Numbered from the stretch's first letter, positions 1 through 59,300 are shown. The stretch: DNA of 64,000 nucleotides from Notolepis coatsorum (GCA_963971535.1 OZ020592.1:126343320-126407319); one strand, 5' to 3'. Made by a program: numbers and translations. Notes: generated by a model not told the origin, from the letters alone.

Positions 1-249
1 CCCCCTCAAATGTATATATTCTCTTTTAGAAACTCTGTCTGTAAATAAACAGTACTGTATATTTGTATATCTTGAACTTGTATGTCATAAATGTCTGGAT
101 GTAACAGTACTGTATATCTGTATGTCATAAATGTTATTATGAATTGAAAATGGGGGACCCTGATGTAAACAAGATGAAACAATTGTGTGTATTGAGCCGT
201 ACTGTATTGTACCCATTCTGCAATCTGTTAATAAAAATTTCAATCAATT
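1..249 (+). mobile_element. retroelement 3' end (dispersed repeat family E)
   Basis: Contains aaaatgggggaccctgatg and ends in tctgttaataaaaatttcaa. The same sequence recurs at 26277-26671 and, split by another insertion, at 31869-32965. The shared 3' end with AATAAA and a caat-rich tail suggests a retrotransposed element whose family I cannot name. Confidence 0.65.
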
Positions 250-439
250 AATGATGAGACATTCAATAGACATAGACACAGATAACTGTGGTAGTTTCTC
301 ATGATGAGACATTAAATAGACACAGATATCTGTGGTAGTTGCGGTACATATCTACAGATATGTAACAAGGGTTATATGTAGGTATGTACAGTATGGACAG
401 ATGTGGACATGGCTCTAATAAAAGATGCCAGAGCATTTC

Positions 440-1390
440 TTGTTGTCTGATGGATAACCTCCTGTACTTGTTGTCTGATGGATGACCTCCTGTACTTGTT
501 GTCTGATGGATGACCTCCTGTACTTGTTGTCTGATGGATGACCTCCTGTACTTGTTGTCTGATGGATGACCTCATGTACTTGTTGTCTGATGGATGACCT
601 CCTGTACTTGTTGTCTGATGGATGACCTCCTGTACTTGTTGTCTGATGGATGACCTCATGTACTTGTTGTCTGATGGATGACCTCCTGTACTTGTTGTCT
701 GATGGATGACCTCATGTACTTGTTGTCTGATGGATGACCTCCTGTACTTGTTGTCTGATGGATGACCTCCTGTACTTGTTGTCTGATGGATGACCTCCTG
801 TACTTGTTGTCTGATGGATGACCTCCTGTACTTGTTGTCTGATGGATGACCTCCTGTACTTGTTGTCTGATGGATGACCTCCTGTACTTGTTGTCTGATG
901 GATGACCTCATGTACTTGTTGTCTGATGGATGACCTCCTGTACTTGTTGTCTGATGGATGACCTCCTGTACTTGTTGTCTGATGGATGACCTCCTGTACT
1001 TGTTGTCTGATGGATGACCTCATGTACTTGTTGTCTGATGGATGACCTCCTGTACTTGTTGTCTGATGGATGACCTCCTGTACTTGTTGTCTGATGGATG
1101 ACCTCCTGTACTTGTTGTCTGATGGATGACCTCATGTACTTGTTGTCTGATGGATGACCTCATGTACTTGTTGTCTGATGGATGACCTCCTGTACTTGTT
1201 GTCTGATGGATGACCTGTACTTGTTGTCTGATGGATGACCTCCTGTACTTGTTGTCTGATGGATGACCTCATGTACTTGTTGTCTGATGGATGACCTCAT
1301 GTACTTGTTGTCTGATGGATGACCTCATGTACTTGTTGTCTGATGGATGACCTCATGTACTTGTTGTCTGATGGATGGGCTCCTGTACTT
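440..1390. repeat. 28-bp minisatellite abutting exon 1395
   Basis: About 34 copies of a unit containing TGATGGATGACCTCCTGTAC; a C/A variant (CTCCTG or CTCATG) marks units and one copy near 1210 is shortened. Because 28 is not a multiple of 3, all frames stay open. The last copy supplies the sequence just before the cttgcag acceptor of the first window exon. Confidence 0.97.
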
Positions 1391-1394
1391 GCAG

Positions 1395-48374
<46,980 letters not shown>

Positions 48375-48383
48375 AACCCGTGT

Positions 48384-48960
48384 TTGGGTTTGGGACCCAG
48401 GACATGCCGTGTGGTTTGGGACCCAGGACAGGCCTGGTGGTTTGGGACCCAGGACAGGCCTGGTGGTTTGGGACCCAGGACGGGCCGTGTGGTACTTTGG
48501 GACCCAGGACAGGGCCGTGTGGTTTGGGACCCAGGACGGGCCGTGTGGTTTGGGACCCAGGACATGCCGGGTGGTTTGGGACCCAGGACATGCGGGGTGG
48601 TTTGGGACCCAGGACGGGCCGTGTGGTTTGGGACCCAGGACATGCCGGGTGGTTTGGGACCCAGGACGGGCCATATGGTTTGGGACCCAGGACATGCCGG
48701 GTGGTTTGGGACCCAGGACGGGCCATATGGTTTGGGACCCAGGACATGCCGGGTGGTTTGGGACCCAGGACGGGCCATATGGTTTGGGACCCAGGACATG
48801 CCGGGTGGTTTGGGACCCAGGACGGGCCATATGGTTTGGGACCCAGGACATGCCGGGTGGTTTGGGACCCAGGACATGCCGTGTGGTTTGGGACCCAGGA
48901 CATGCCGTGTGGTTTGGGACCCAGGACAGGCCTGGTGGTTTGGGACCCAGGACGGGACGT
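48384..48960. repeat. prkg2: 26-bp minisatellite starting at the prkg2 stop codon
   Basis: About 22 copies of GTTTGGGACCCAGGACATGC and CGGGTG, beginning 10 nt after TGA. Variants (ATGCCGGG, GGGCCATA, AGGCCTGG) alternate in pairs. Long ORFs in several frames arise from it. Confidence 0.97.
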
Positions 48961-49072
48961 GGAGCAGGGCAGACACAGGAGCTCCTGCTGGTCACCACGT
49001 GGTTCTATCAGCCCCTGCGTGGTGCTGGGACCTTTCCAGGCCATTACATCCAAGACAGAATTACTCCACAGC

Positions 49073-49078
49073 AATAAA
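49073..49078 (+). terminator. candidate poly(A) signal of prkg2
   Basis: AATAAA about 700 nt after the stop codon, the first plausible signal downstream of the 26-bp array. Confidence 0.45.
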
Positions 49079-49498
49079 AAAGATAGTAGTACTGTAATTT
49101 AAGAGCAAGGTAATGGACCACAGATATACCCCTATAAGACCGCTACGGACCGCCCCAGACGGAGAAGGCAGAGTGAGCTAAATGAAACACTGTGGAAGGT
49201 TCTGTTGAGCCTTGGTTGCAAGAAAGTGCCTCAAGATACTCGTTTTGGGTCGCGGGCTGAAAAAGGTGAAGAATCCACACCTTGCAGCCAAAGGACTGAC
49301 AGGGATCGACAGGACTGACAGGACTGACCAGGACTGACAGGGACTAACCGGGACGCATCTATGCTTTAAGCAAGTGGCTTGTCCTTCCGCATTGCTCTGA
49401 TTGGCCACTGATCTACGCTAGTTTCGCACGCACGCTAGTTTTGCCCCCACGCCGGTATGAGTGCGCGCATGAGCGTAGATAATAATAATAATAATGCG

Positions 49499-50831
49499 GC
49501 GGCTACGTGGGGCAGTGGGCAAGGCGCTCGCAACGAATGCTGGAGACTAGGTTCGAACATCTCCACATTGCTTTCAGTTTAGCTGGTCGTCCACAGTAAT
49601 ACACATTGGCCGTATTACGGGGAGGGAAACTGAAGGGTGGGGATCGGGCTTGTGGACAGCGACTCCTACAGGTCGGTTGGTGCGCCTGCGCAGTAGAATC
49701 AAGAAGCGACGGGGGCGGGGCCCCTCCAAAGCCCAGACCCCCGACGCTGAAATATCGAGCCGCGCAGGTGAAAAGATGTGACGGCTGTTACCTCGAGTAT
49801 CGGAGGGGACTCGTGCTATGTATGACTTAAGGCCTCTACATGCTACAGCAACTTCAAAGCAACTGCACCACAACATCGACAAAGCAACGGTGTTGTAGAC
49901 ACTCTGCATTTATGCTTCTGCAACATCGACGCGCAAAGTTAGTTTAACTAAAGTTAGTTTAGGTTCGTGTTAACGTTAGATAATGTACAAAATAAACGTA
50001 TTTCCGGTGCTTTTAGACGTCGCTCTTTTATTTTGAAATCCCCCGACCGGAAGTATTTGTGATGTATTCTGCTTGTGTAACTTTAGGTTAGTTTTAACGT
50101 TAGCTGGCAGCTACAGGCACTCGAGGTCGAGGAAGAGCTGCTGGATTTAATCGGCAGGAGGAGAGAGAGCTCGTCAAAGCTGGATATATCCCTGTGGCTG
50201 TGGTTGTAGGCACGAAAATGCAGCTCGAACTACCTGTTATATTAAATTAATTGATTGCTGTTTAACAACTTGTCCGTGTCCAGTCCTTTCGAACTGCCCC
50301 ACCGTCCGTTCATTGTAAACAATGATGCATGTAATTATATTAACGTTACTGTGTGTTGTTGTAGCTATGTTAATAAATTCTGAATGGCATTAACGTTAGT
50401 TGGGTATGATAGAGCATTGAATAGCATCAAGTTCAACGCTAGCAGGCTGGCTACAACAATGGCGGATGGTATTCCTCGCTGCGGGACCAATATTATTATA
50501 TGACAGCCCCGCCCCCATTCACTACCAACCAATCACTGCTACGCAATATCAACGCAACGGTTGTTTAGATTAGATTTGGGTGAAAGGTACGCAACGTCCT
50601 CGCAACACAGTCTACAAGACCCTCTAAAACAAGCGCGTTGAAATCGCGCTGATGTTGTGTTGAAGTTGCTTTGAAGTTGCTGTAGCATGTAGAGGCCTTT
50701 AGTCCACATTGCAGCCGGCTTGTGGGAGGCAAGAAACAACGTTCGAAGACAGGGGAGGGTTGAATTGGACGATATGAAAAATTGGGATGGGAGAAAAAAA
50801 TTGAAAAATGGGAGAAAAAGTGGATAAAAAA
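49499..50831 (+). mobile_element. tRNA-derived SINE split by a Harbinger-like MITE
   Basis: 15-bp duplication AATAATAATAATGCG at 49484-49498 and 50832-50846. The head ggcggctacgtggggcagtg and the tail ending in gtggataaaaa match 11866-12844. Confidence 0.87.
49830..50698. mobile_element. PIF/Harbinger-like MITE inside the SINE
   Basis: TTA at 49827-49829 and 50699-50701. Inverted ends over 30 bp long start AGGCCTCTACATGCTACAGC. 869 bp, no transposase. Confidence 0.92.
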
Positions 50832-51757
50832 AATAATAATAATGCGAGAGCCCTCGCACACACGCAGCGTAGATAATAATAATAATGCGAGAGCCCTCGC
50901 ACACACGCAGCGTAGATAATAATAATAATGCGAGAGCCCTCGCACACATGCACGCTGAAATGGGTATCGTAGAACATGACATATTAGACAAACGCACGCA
51001 ATTGGCACAAGTGTAAATTATGCATTAGTCACTCAGTTTTAAGATCGACGCACTTAGCTGAACTCGTTCGGCAGCTGGCTGTGGAGCCTATGGTCACAAG
51101 TTCAAATCACTCTTAGTTAATTTTTTTTTTTTTCGTTTAATTAATTTATCATCTCTCCGTTATTTCGATTGATATGAATAGCTAGTTACGTTAATATAGA
51201 GAGATGAACGTTATTTCGATTGATATGAATAGCTAGTTACGTTAATATAGAGATGATAAATTAATTAAACGTAAATTTTTTTTAAATTTAACTAAGAGTG
51301 ATTTGAACTTGTGACCATAGGCTCCACAGCCAGCTGACGAACGAGTTCAGCTAAGTGCGTCGATGATAAAACTGAGTGACTAATGCATAATTTACACTTG
51401 TGCCAATTGCGTGCGTTTGTCTAATACCGATATGTCATGTTCTACGATACCCATTTCAGTGTGCGTGTGTGCGAGGGCTCTTGCATTATTATTATTATTA
51501 TCTACGCTGCGTGTGTGCGAGGGCTCTCGCATTATTATTATTATTATCTACGCTGCGTGTGTGCGAGGGCTCTCGCATTATTATTATTATTATCTACGCT
51601 CATGTGCGCGCTCATACTGGCGTGGGGGCAAAACTAGCGTGCGCGTGCGCTCATACCGGCGTGGGGGCAAAACTAGCGTGGGGGCGAAACTAGCGTAGAT
51701 CAGTGGCCAATCAGAGCAAACGTGAAAGGACAAGCCACTTGCTTAAAGCATAGACGC

Positions 51758-52569
51758 AACCGGGACCGACAGGGACTGACAGGGACTGTATCTATGCTTC
51801 ACTTCAACTTGATGAAGGAACACCATGTTCACCCTGTTCCTTTCTTCTTCTGGAGCGTTGCACCAGTTATAGTAGAGAGATGAAGATCCACATTCAATAA
51901 GGTCAAACTTACTTTCAAAAGTTATAGGATGAAGTTGTGGATGGCTGCCGTTGCAGAAGGCTAACCATGACGACCATCGGGCCAGCTGTGCTGCTCAGGT
52001 AATTAGATGTAATTAGATGTAATTAGAGTAGGTACAGTAGCTCAGCTCCTGCTCAGTGAAGAAGGCCTGTGTGCCCAGGCATCCGCTGGCCTTTTATCTG
52101 CATTGAAGAAAAATAAATATCTTGAAACTAAGAGGGCCTGACGTTTGGCTAAATTGAGCGTGGACCTTCCTCTCTCTGGTGTAGCATAATTATTTTAAAT
52201 ATATATATTTTACATTTATTTAACCAGGCAAATCAATTAAGAACAAATTCTTACAATGATGGCCTGGCAAGAATTCCGGATTAAACATTTCCGACATACA
52301 ATATAGATAGAGATATACATACAACAAGCAATATAGCAGTGAGAGGGGCACCATGACGGACAGGGGGTTGGGGATGTTACTGGGTTGAGAAACAGTTGCA
52401 GGAATGTAATAATGAATAACTCAGGGGAGAAGTTACATGTGCCTCAACCAGAGTCTCAAAGCTGCGCCATCTTGAATCAGGGAGAGACTTTGTCCAAAGT
52501 AGGACCATGCACGGACGCTAACGCTTCAACGCAGGGTGCAGTCAAAACCTCTTACCCTAACACCGTCTG
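51758..52569. other. 3' flank, nothing certain
   Basis: 52195-52290 resembles a dispersed fish repeat (atttatttaaccaggcaaat, agaacaaattcttacaatga) also seen at 18605-18665. No gene seen. Confidence 0.45.
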
Positions 52570-52914
52570 TGTGGAGCTCTCTTTTTCTTTTTTTACCTTT
52601 ATTTACCAGGGTAGGTTGGCTGAGCACGGATGCTCTTTTTCAGCTACGCCCTGCTTCACATTCACACAGCTCCATTCACACCTGGGAGCTGCCCAGTACA
52701 ACCACAGTCTGACACCGTTGGCCACTGAGCAACTCCACTGGAGCAGTTGGGGGTTAAGTGCCTTTCTCAAGGGCACTTCAGCGGTTGGTGTTAAGGGTAT
52801 GGGAGAGAGTTATTAATTCACTTCCCCAGCCCAGATTTTTCCTGCCGGTCCGGGGGATCTAACCGGCGACCTTCCGGTCACAAACCCGCTTCTCTAACCT
52901 TTAGGCCACCGCTG
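52570..52914 (-). mobile_element. tRNA-derived SINE-like element, antisense
   Basis: On the minus strand the head reads cagcggtggcctaaaggtta and B-box-like ccggttagatcccc. The body includes cacttaacccccaactgctc. It ends directly at the 24-bp array. Confidence 0.7.
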
Positions 52915-52916
52915 AA

Positions 52917-55460
52917 ACCAGCACAGTCAGGACAAACAGGTGAAACCATCACAGTCAGGACAGCTGAAACCATCACAGTCAGGACAGCTGAAACCATCAC
53001 AGTCAGGACAGCTGAAACCATCACAGTCAGGACAGCTGAAACCATCACAGTCAGGACAGATGAAACCATCACAGTCAGGACAGATGAAACCATCACAGTC
53101 AGTACAGCTGAAATCACCACAGTCAGGACAGATAAAACCATCACAGTCAGGACAGATGAAACCATCACAGTCAGGGTAGCTGAAACCATCACAGTCAGGA
53201 CAGATGAAACCATCACAGTCAGGACAGCTGAAACCATCACAGTCAGGACAGATGAAACCACCACAGTCAGGACAAACAGGTGAAACCATCACAGTCAGGA
53301 CAGCTGAAACCATCACAGTCAGGACAGCTGAAACCATCACAGTCAGTACAGCCGAAACCATCACAGTCAGGACAGCTGAAACCATCACAGCCAGGACAGA
53401 TGAAACCATCACAGTCAGGGTAGCTGAAACCATCACAGTCAGGACAGCTGAAACCATCACAGTCAGGACAGCTGAAACCATCACAGTCAGTACAGCCGAA
53501 ACCACCACAGTCAGGACAGCTGAAACCATCACAGTCAGGGTAGCTGAAACCATCACAGTCAGGGTAGCTGAAACCATCACAGTCAGGACAGCTGAAACCA
53601 TCACAGTCAGGACAGCTGAAACCATCACAGTCAGGACAGATGAAACCATCACAGTCAGGACAGATGAAACCATCACAGTCAGGACAGATGAAACCATCAC
53701 AGTCAGGACAGCTGAAACCACCACAGTCAGGACAGATGAAACAACCACAGTCAGGACAGATGAAACCACCACAGTCAGGACAGCTGAAACCATCACAGTC
53801 AGGACAGATGAAACCATCACAGTCAGGACAGCTGAAACCATCACAGTCAGGACAGATGAAACCATCACAGTCAGGACAACTGAAATCACCACAGTCAGGA
53901 CAGATAAAACCACCACAGTCAGGACAAACAGGTGAAACCATCACAGTCAGGACAGCTGGAACCATCACAGTCAGGACAGCTGAAACCATCACAGTCAGGA
54001 CAGCTGAAACCATCACAGTCAGGACAGCTGAAACCATCACAGTCAGGACAGATGAAACCATCACAGTCAGGGTAGCTGAAAGCATCACAGTCAGGACAGC
54101 TGAAACCATCACAGTCAGTACAGCCGAAACCACCACAGTCAGGACAGCTGAAACCATCACAGTCAGGACAGACAGCTGAAACCATCACAGTCAGGACAGC
54201 TGAAACCATCACAGTCAGTACAGCCGAAACCACCACAGTCAGGACAGCTGAAACCACCACAGTCAGGACAGACAGCTGAAACCATCACAGTCAGGGTAGC
54301 TGAAACCATCACAGTCAGGACAGCTGAAACCATCACAGTCAGGACAGCTGAAACCATCACAGTCAGGACAGATGAAACCATCACAGTCAGGACAGATGAA
54401 ACCATCACAGTCAGGACAGCTGAAACCATCACAGTCAGGACAGATGAAACCATCACAGTCAGGACAGCTGAAACCACCACAGTCAGGACAGATGAAACCA
54501 CCACAGTCAGGGCAGATGAAACCACCACAGTCAGGACAGATGAAACCACCACAGTCAGGACAGATGAAACCACCACAGTCAGGACAGCTGAAACCATCAC
54601 AGTCAGGACAGATGAAACCATCACAGTCAGTACAGCCGAAACCATCACAGTCAGGACAGCTGAAACCATCACAGCCAGGACAGATGAAACCATCACAGTC
54701 AGGACAGCTGAAACCACCACAGTCAGGACAGATGAAACCACCACAGTCAGGACAAACAGCTGAAACCATCACAGTCAGGACAGATGAAACCACCACAGTC
54801 AGGACAGCTGAAACCATCACAGTCAGGACAGATGAAACCATCACAGTCAGGACAGCTGAAACCATCACAGTCAGGACAGATGAAACCATCACAGTCAGGA
54901 CAGATGAAACCATCACAGTCAGGACAACTGAAACCACCACAGTCAGGACAGATGAAACCACCACAGTCAGGACAGATGAAACCACCACAGTCAGGACAGC
55001 TGAAACCATCACAGTCAGGACAGCTGAAACCACCACAGTCAGGACAGCTGAAACCATCACAGTCAGGACAGCTGAAACCACCACAGTCAGGACAGCTGAA
55101 ACCACCACAGTCAGGACAGCTGAAACCACCACAGTCAGGACAGATGAAACCACCACAGTCAGGACAGATGAAACCACCAGTCAGGACAGCTGAAACCATC
55201 ACAGTCAGGACAGATGAAACCACCACAGTCAGGACAGATGAAACCATCACAGTCAGGACAGACAGCTGAAACCACCACAGTCAGGACAGATAAAACCATC
55301 ACAGTCAGGACAGATGAAACCACCACAGTCAGGACAGCTGAAACCATCACAGTCAGGACAGATGAAACCACCACAGTCAGGACAGCTGAAACCATCACAG
55401 TCAGGACAGCTGAAACAACCACAGTCAGGACAGCCGGAACCACCACAGTCAGGACAGCCG
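52917..55460. repeat. 24-bp minisatellite derived from a LINE 3' end
   Basis: About 105 copies of ACAGTCAGGACAGCTGAAAC plus CATC or CACC. 24 bp keeps all frames open, giving ORFs on both strands. The unit matches GTTAGGACAGCTGAAACCCA of the LINE at 56586-57112, and what follows the array continues as that LINE does. Confidence 0.96.
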
Positions 55461-55703
55461 GAACCATCAGTCAGGAGAGCCAAAACCCGCCCCAGTTTCA
55501 GCTGTCAACTAAAATCACACTTCTTCAATCAACCAATCAATCAAAAAAAATATATAATAATAATAATACTAACCTTCATACTGTCTTTTACTATAATGCA
55601 CTTATTCTACTAAGTAATCTACCATGCCTATATTACTACCTACTATGCTAATATGGCTATACTACTATGCACTCAGACTGTAGCACTCAACTTCTGTTGA
55701 AGT
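55461..55703 (+). mobile_element. LINE 3' end downstream of the array
   Basis: tcaactaaaatcacacttct aligns with cgactaaagacgcacttctt at 56875-56895, and later tgtagcactcaactt with tgtagcactcaacac at 56983. The reading RRAKTRPSFSCQLKSHFFN parallels TAETHPVFRRRLKTHFFNH. Confidence 0.8.
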
Positions 55704-56550
55704 GGTGTTTAATTAGGTGCGACCAGCAACTCTATGGGTCATTTTGTCTGTCGGCTGGTTGGTCATACAGCCTCTAGCAGCCACAGGCTCCGCCCAGGAG
55801 GCTGATGTTGGGCATGGAGGTCAGGTGTGTGTTCATTGGCCAATTGGAAAATGGGGGCGTGGTAATGGGAGTGGCCTATCACTAAAAGGTTGCAGCTATT
55901 GTGAATTCACGCTTGTTTACTAAATTCTTGATTTAATAGATACATACTTTACCATAACTCAAAATAAAGGTATATTTTGCTCACAGGTATGCAAACATGT
56001 TTAAAATGTATTTAAACTCATACTTCAAATGTTCAATCAAATGTTGTATAATATGTCCTTGTTTTAAAAGCACTGTCAAATGCTTCCAGTCCCATACTGT
56101 GTTCATGGTGGTGCAGCGCTTTTCTTTACGTTTGGATTCATGATCGGCCTTTTAACATTGAATGTGAACAGAAATGTGAATACAATTGTATGTGCAAAAT
56201 GTAACATGTAATTACTATATACATAATGCACATAAATGCCTCTGCATAGTGCGGTTGTACAAATAACATTCCTGTATATAAAATATTCAACTTTGGAAAT
56301 TATAAATAAAGAATTATAGAAGAAAGTAGCCATTCATTTATTTTCAATTAATGTTTTTTTATCCTGTCTTCTGGGTAGAAAGGTTGTGTTCTTAGGAGAC
56401 GATGATGTGGAAATAAACTGAGAGATTTGGATTCTATTAGTTTATGTCTGAACGGTTGAATGTACAGTAGCTGTAAATCACTTTGGATAAAAGCTGTTCT
56501 ATAAATGTAGTCCATTTACCATGATGTTGCTCCCTCTGGGTCTCTGAAGG
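55704..56550. other. 3' flank, unassigned
   Basis: No ORF, array or transposon end recognised. 56445-56520 ends like a retroelement tail (tcactttggataaaagctgt). Confidence 0.45.
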
Positions 56551-56585
56551 AAGACACTGATGGAGGTGAGTCTGTCATACATACT

Positions 56586-57112
56586 GGGTCTCTAAACTGG
56601 CTCCCCATTGCCGCACAAATCCGCTTCAAGGCCCTCGACCTGGCATATCGTGCAGCGAAGGGAACAGCTCCTGCCTACCTCCGGTCAATGGTATCTAACT
56701 ACACAACCTCAAGACCCCTACGTTCTGCATCTTCTGGCCGCCTCAGACCTACTCCTATCCGAGCTCCGGGAGGGTCATCAAGGAGAAGCCGCCTTTTCTC
56801 AGTCCTTGCCCCACAATGGTGGAATGAACTACCCACCCCAGTTAGGACAGCTGAAACCCATCCAGTCTTTCGCCGTCGACTAAAGACGCACTTCTTCAAT
56901 CATCTGAAATGAAAAGAAAGAAAACTCTAACCCTAACTAACCTTACTGTCATGCACTTGTCCTAATATATACTAACCTACACTGTAGCACTCAACACTTT
57001 GATGAACATTGTTACTCAGATGATAGAGTTGTACCCTTCCTGCTGTCTTGTTGTACAAAACTTGTAAGTCGCTTTGGATAAAACCATCAGCTAAATTACT
57101 AAATGTAAATGT
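56586..57112 (+). mobile_element. 5'-truncated LINE with a 35-bp target duplication
   Basis: Direct repeats at 56551-56585 and 57113-57147 match at 34 of 35 bases. Reads LNWLPIAAQIRFKALDLAYR, then GTAPAYLRSMVSNYTTSRPL and LFSVLAPQWWNELPTPVRTA, the C-terminal end of a fish LINE ORF2, and ends in aactttaaatgtaaatgtaa-type repeats. Confidence 0.9.
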
Positions 57113-57147
57113 AAGACACTGATGGAGGTGGGTCTGTCATACATACT

Positions 57148-57459
57148 TTTATTCATTTCATTGAATGCCTCGCCAGGAGGGAGGGGGGCCGTTACAGTTA
57201 AGCATCCTTTCACATCAGTAGTGACAAGTGTGCATCACAGCCCGCCCTCAGCCCCTCCACAACCACGCACAAGACATGCTACATACAGAAAATAAATAAA
57301 TGCATTTTTAAAGGTTCATTTCCATATACAAATATACTTTCTTATGAAGCGTATTGTACAAGCATTTCCTTTCACCTACAGTATTACATTTACAAAATAG
57401 AACCGTGTAGTAGAAGAAGCTCTTATAAACTGGTGATATAGATACAACAAGCGAGTGAT
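57148..57459. other. unassigned sequence
   Basis: No feature recognised; a TTTATT near 57149 could be a poly(A) signal for a minus-strand transcript, but nothing else supports it. Confidence 0.35.
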
Positions 57460-57978
57460 ATGTGCACTGCGTGTGAGTGACAGGGCTCCACAGACCAGTC
57501 CCAGAGTGCACTGCGTGTGAGTGACAGGGCTCCACAGACCAGTCCCAGAGTGCACTGCGTGTGAGTGACAGGGCTCCACAGACCAGTCCCAGAGTGCACT
57601 GCGTGTGAGTGACAGGGCTCCACAGACCAGTCCCAGAGTGCACTGCGTGTGAGTGACAGGGCTCCACAGACCAGTCCCAGAGTGCACTGCGTGTGAGTGA
57701 CAGGGCTCCACAGACCAGTCCCAGAGTGCACTGCGTGTGAGTGACAGGGCTCCACAGACCAGTCCCAGAGTGCACTGCGTGTGAGTGACAGGGCTCCACA
57801 GACCAGTCCCAGAGTGCACTGCGTGTGAGTGACAGGGCTCCACAGACCAGTCCCAGAGTGCACTGCGTGTGAGTGACAGGGCTCCACAGACCAGTCCCAG
57901 AGTGCACTGCGTGTGAGTGACAGGCTCCACAGACCAGTCCCAGAGTGCACTGCGTATGAGTGACAGGCTCCACAGACC
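57460..57978. repeat. 44-bp minisatellite
   Basis: About 11-12 nearly identical copies of GTGCACTGCGTGTGAGTGAC, then AGGGCTCCACAGACCAGTCC and CAGA; the last copies have GG for GGG and TATG for TGTG. Minus-strand ORFs of 185-221 codons are its translation. Confidence 0.97.
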
Positions 57979-59156
57979 ACAGAGTGTCACACAGTCAGTG
58001 AAGCCAAGGGGCTGAACTGAAAGACACTGGAAATAGACTTGCTATACCAATAGTCCTGTTGGATGCAGTGTTTTGATTTAGTCGAGCTGGAACATTTTAA
58101 ACTGAGGGGAAGCCACTCCATCCAGGAAGCATCTGTATTGATCGATAAGATCAATAGGCATCGGTATTGATCGATAAGATCAATAGGCATCGGTATTGGC
58201 ACAAGATGAGGAAGCACATATTGGAAAAGAGTTGCTAAAAAAAAACACATAGTGACAGAAAATAAATGTGAATTATCGTGAATTATCTGCGATTACAATT
58301 CATTTTCATCAGCGTTATCAAAAGAAAATGTATTCAGTCATTGGAGACTATTTCTGTTCCCTTAGAAAAACGACTCCCAGATACGTACTTGATCAGCTCC
58401 TTGGTAAACTGAGGACCAAGCCGCTTCGGACAGACAAGGAATTCAAATCGAACGTTATCAAAAGCGGAATCCACCCATTCAAAAGGCACTTCTATCTCAA
58501 AGAGAAATCATTACAATATCATTAACAAGGTGCGCTATATACAAAAACAATGTACAGGTTATAGAAGAAAAAAAAAGATACTCTCTACATTTCAATCTAT
58601 CTGCTCTAAATAAATATTTGCTTTTAAAAGACTTCATACATAACCGAAGGCAAGGAGTCGGCTTGTTAGGTGGGCCTGCTGTCGACACTGATGTTATGTA
58701 CTGATCTGATCTCGTGCCTGGTCAACAGAGAAAGGCACCCCCCCCCCCCCCCTGACCCATTTGTCATAGTCACAAACTTTACCGTCAACATTCATGACCT
58801 CTAGCAGAAGACTCCTATATTGATAATAACCCTATGACCCCATCAGGCCATGCCTTCCATCTTCATTTGAGCCGTATCTCCCGACCTGTTTGTCATACAA
58901 TCACGACCGCTAGAGGGAGAACCTGGTGATCGTGAGAAGACGTTGCTCCGGTGCCACCGCATGGATGTGTAGCCTGTGTCTGCTCAGTACTACCAGTCGA
59001 ATGCTGCGTGTGAATAGTAATGTAAGTGGTGAGATTGTTAGGTGGACATCTGCACTCTCCTGAGCACATTCTTCTAATTCTAATCTTAGATGTTCCCAGC
59101 ACTGACTTCACACCGTCTCATTCATGATGAAGAAACCTGACAAGCATCAAGTGGCT
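57979..59156. other. unassigned sequence
   Basis: Contains a short duplication of ATCGATAAGATCAATAGGCA (58140-58195) and a poly-C run at 58739-58752. No gene seen. Confidence 0.45.
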
Positions 59157-59160
59157 TTAA

Positions 59161-59300
59161 CCCTTTCACTAGACAGAAGGTTACCCTTTCACTACCACTA
59201 GTGTGGTAGTGAAAGGGTTAACCTTCTGTAGTGTGGTAGTGAAAGGGTTAACCTTCTGTATTGTCGCAGTGAAAGGGTTACCCATTTGGTAGTGAAAGGG
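59161..59300. mobile_element. very short TTAA-flanked element made of repeated ends
   Basis: TTAA at 59157-59160 and 59301-59304; outer ends CCCTTTCACTA and, inverted, CCCTTTCACTACC. Inside, GTAGTGAAAGGGTTA occurs repeatedly and once in the opposite direction. Confidence 0.7.

Larger units (their letters stand above)
48375..49100 (+). other. prkg2: prkg2 3' untranslated region (extent inferred)
   Basis: It starts with a 26-bp array and is followed by unique sequence with a canonical AATAAA at 49073-49078. I take a site shortly after as the likely poly(A) end. No RNA evidence is available, so the end is an inference. Confidence 0.5.
49354..51757. mobile_element. foldback element with a nested SINE
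   Basis: The left side (catctatgctttaagcaagt, gattggccactgatctacgc) returns inverted at 51670-51755. Inner arms (50847-51160 and 51250-51600) mirror each other, including GCGAGAGCCCTCGCACAC units repeated three times per side. Near the centre a 48-bp block (TTATTTCGATTGATATGAAT) is directly duplicated. The SINE at 49499-50831 sits in the left arm. No coding region. Confidence 0.88.

Noticed and set aside
52878-55651. Many ORFs on both strands with CPDCDGF or TVRTAET repeats that resemble zinc-binding or adhesin-like proteins
   Set aside because: The 24-bp unit keeps every frame open; the Cys pairs are an accident of the unit, and there is no start context or non-repeat domain.
55760-55835. 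Possible terminal coding exon on the minus strand (reads TSMPNISLLGGACGC then stop)
   Set aside because: Short, no recognised family, no second exon or convincing acceptor found.
57308-57990. Minus-strand ORFs of 185-221 codons with HSHAVHSGTGLW repeats
   Set aside because: Translation of the 44-bp array in three frames.
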